From NCBI GenBank assembly GCA_035293045.1, contig DATDOY010000246.1:1-7379 (forward strand): DNA of 7,379 nucleotides. The letters are read 5' to 3'. Position numbers and translations under genes: made by a program. Shown here one piece after another: positions 7,224 through 7,379 of the stretch. Origin of the DNA: DATDOY01 sp035293045 (lineage in GTDB: Bacteria; Actinomycetota; Acidimicrobiia; IMCC26256; JACPCJ01). Position 1 is the stretch's first letter; the number at the start of each line of letters is the position of its first letter. The notes under the pieces are model-generated. The model was given only the letters and a program-made list of their open reading frames with translations. It was not told where the DNA came from and made no database searches.

Positions 7224-7240
7224 TCTGACTGATCGTCAGA
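7224..7240. promoter_or_regulatory. 17-bp inverted repeat, possible repressor operator
   Basis: TCTGAC and GTCAGA form perfect 6-bp arms around the 5-nt centre TGATC. The size and symmetry suit a dimeric helix-turn-helix repressor such as a TetR-family protein. It lies between the hairpin ending the right-hand gene and the secreted-protein gene, about 237 nt before the latter's start. No regulator gene is in view, so assignment is inferential. Confidence 0.35.
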
Positions 7241-7251
7241 TCACACCGAGA

Positions 7252-7293
7252 GTGTGCGTGTCAGCCCGGCGTGAGCCGGGCGGACACGCACAC
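7252..7293 (-). terminator. Strong hairpin terminator of the right-edge gene
   Basis: Two 19-nt arms (GTGTGCGTGTCAGCCCGGC and its near-complement) pair with one mismatch around a GTGA loop. The hairpin starts 5 nt after the TAG of the right-edge gene. No U-tract follows, as is usual for actinobacterial hairpins. Its position and length make a transcription terminator the best explanation, and they separate that gene from those to its left. Confidence 0.85.
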
Positions 7294-7298
7294 CGGTT

Positions 7299-7379
7299 CT
7301 ACGCAGTCTCGCTGTCGTTCAGCGGTTCGGCGTCGAGCGGGTCGTCGACGAGAGAGATCTCGTCAGCCGCGCCCGCCTC
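7299..7379 (-). CDS. C-terminal end of an unidentified gene (acidic tail)
   Basis: The last 26 codons of a gene that begins beyond the right edge are readable in the frame starting at 7379 and ending in TAG at 7299. The visible peptide contains ADEISLVDDPLDAEPLNDSE and is strongly acidic, with nine Asp or Glu and no Lys or Arg. Such tails are typical of disordered C-termini and give no clue to function. The call as a gene rests on the open frame, its coding-like GC-rich third positions, and the strong hairpin placed just after the stop. Confidence 0.65.
   Translation of the reverse strand, partial: EAGAADEISLVDDPLDAEPLNDSETA

Larger units (their letters stand above)
6988..7298. other. Intergenic region upstream of the secreted-protein gene
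   Basis: This stretch of about 310 bases has no supportable gene. It holds, from right to left, the hairpin at 7252-7293, the inverted repeat at 7224-7240, a CRP/GlxR-like dyad at 7029-7044 and the ribosome binding site at 6999-7005. A promoter for the gene starting at 6987 must lie here, but I cannot place a convincing -35/-10 pair. Confidence 0.6.

Overview
The window is high-GC DNA with actinobacterial features: GC-rich third codon positions, Ala/Gly-rich exported proteins and G+C-rich hairpins without U-tracts. It most likely comes from an Actinomycetota chromosome, but no marker gene fixes the taxon. Every gene I can support lies on the minus strand, so the region reads from right to left. 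I see no tRNA, rRNA, CRISPR, insertion sequence or recognisable phage gene.

Layout from right to left: (1) 7299-7379, the last 26 codons of an unidentified gene with an acidic C-terminus, followed by a strong hairpin at 7252-7293 that probably ends its transcript. (2) 6988-7298, an intergenic stretch with that hairpin, a 17-bp inverted repeat, a CRP/GlxR-like dyad and a clear ribosome binding site. (3) 5869-6987, a secreted 372-residue protein of unknown function with ten cysteines, one canonical EF-hand-type loop and a six-glycine run. (4) 5761-5868, a short gap with a perfect 12-bp-stem hairpin, the likely terminator of gene 3, then a -10-like hexamer just before the next gene. (5) 2467-5760, a 1097-residue exported protein held by one C-terminal transmembrane helix. 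It carries three tandem 15-residue calcium-loop repeats and a distal beta-rich domain. (6) 890-2470, a LivJ-type (Peripla_BP_6) solute-binding protein with an N-terminal membrane segment and a long Ala/Gly/Pro linker. (7) 1-864, a LivH-type inner-membrane permease running off the left edge.

Genes 5, 6 and 7 look like one operon. The large surface protein and the binding protein overlap by ATGA, and the permease starts 25 nt after the binding protein. The partner permease (LivM type) and ATPases (LivG/LivF type) are not in view and would be expected beyond the left edge. The simplest reading is an ABC importer of the hydrophobic/branched-chain amino acid uptake (HAAT) family made together with a large, calcium-loop-bearing, membrane-anchored surface protein. 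The substrate and the role of the surface protein cannot be read from the sequence. That pairing, and the upstream secreted protein that also has an EF-hand-type loop, are the most interesting parts of the window.
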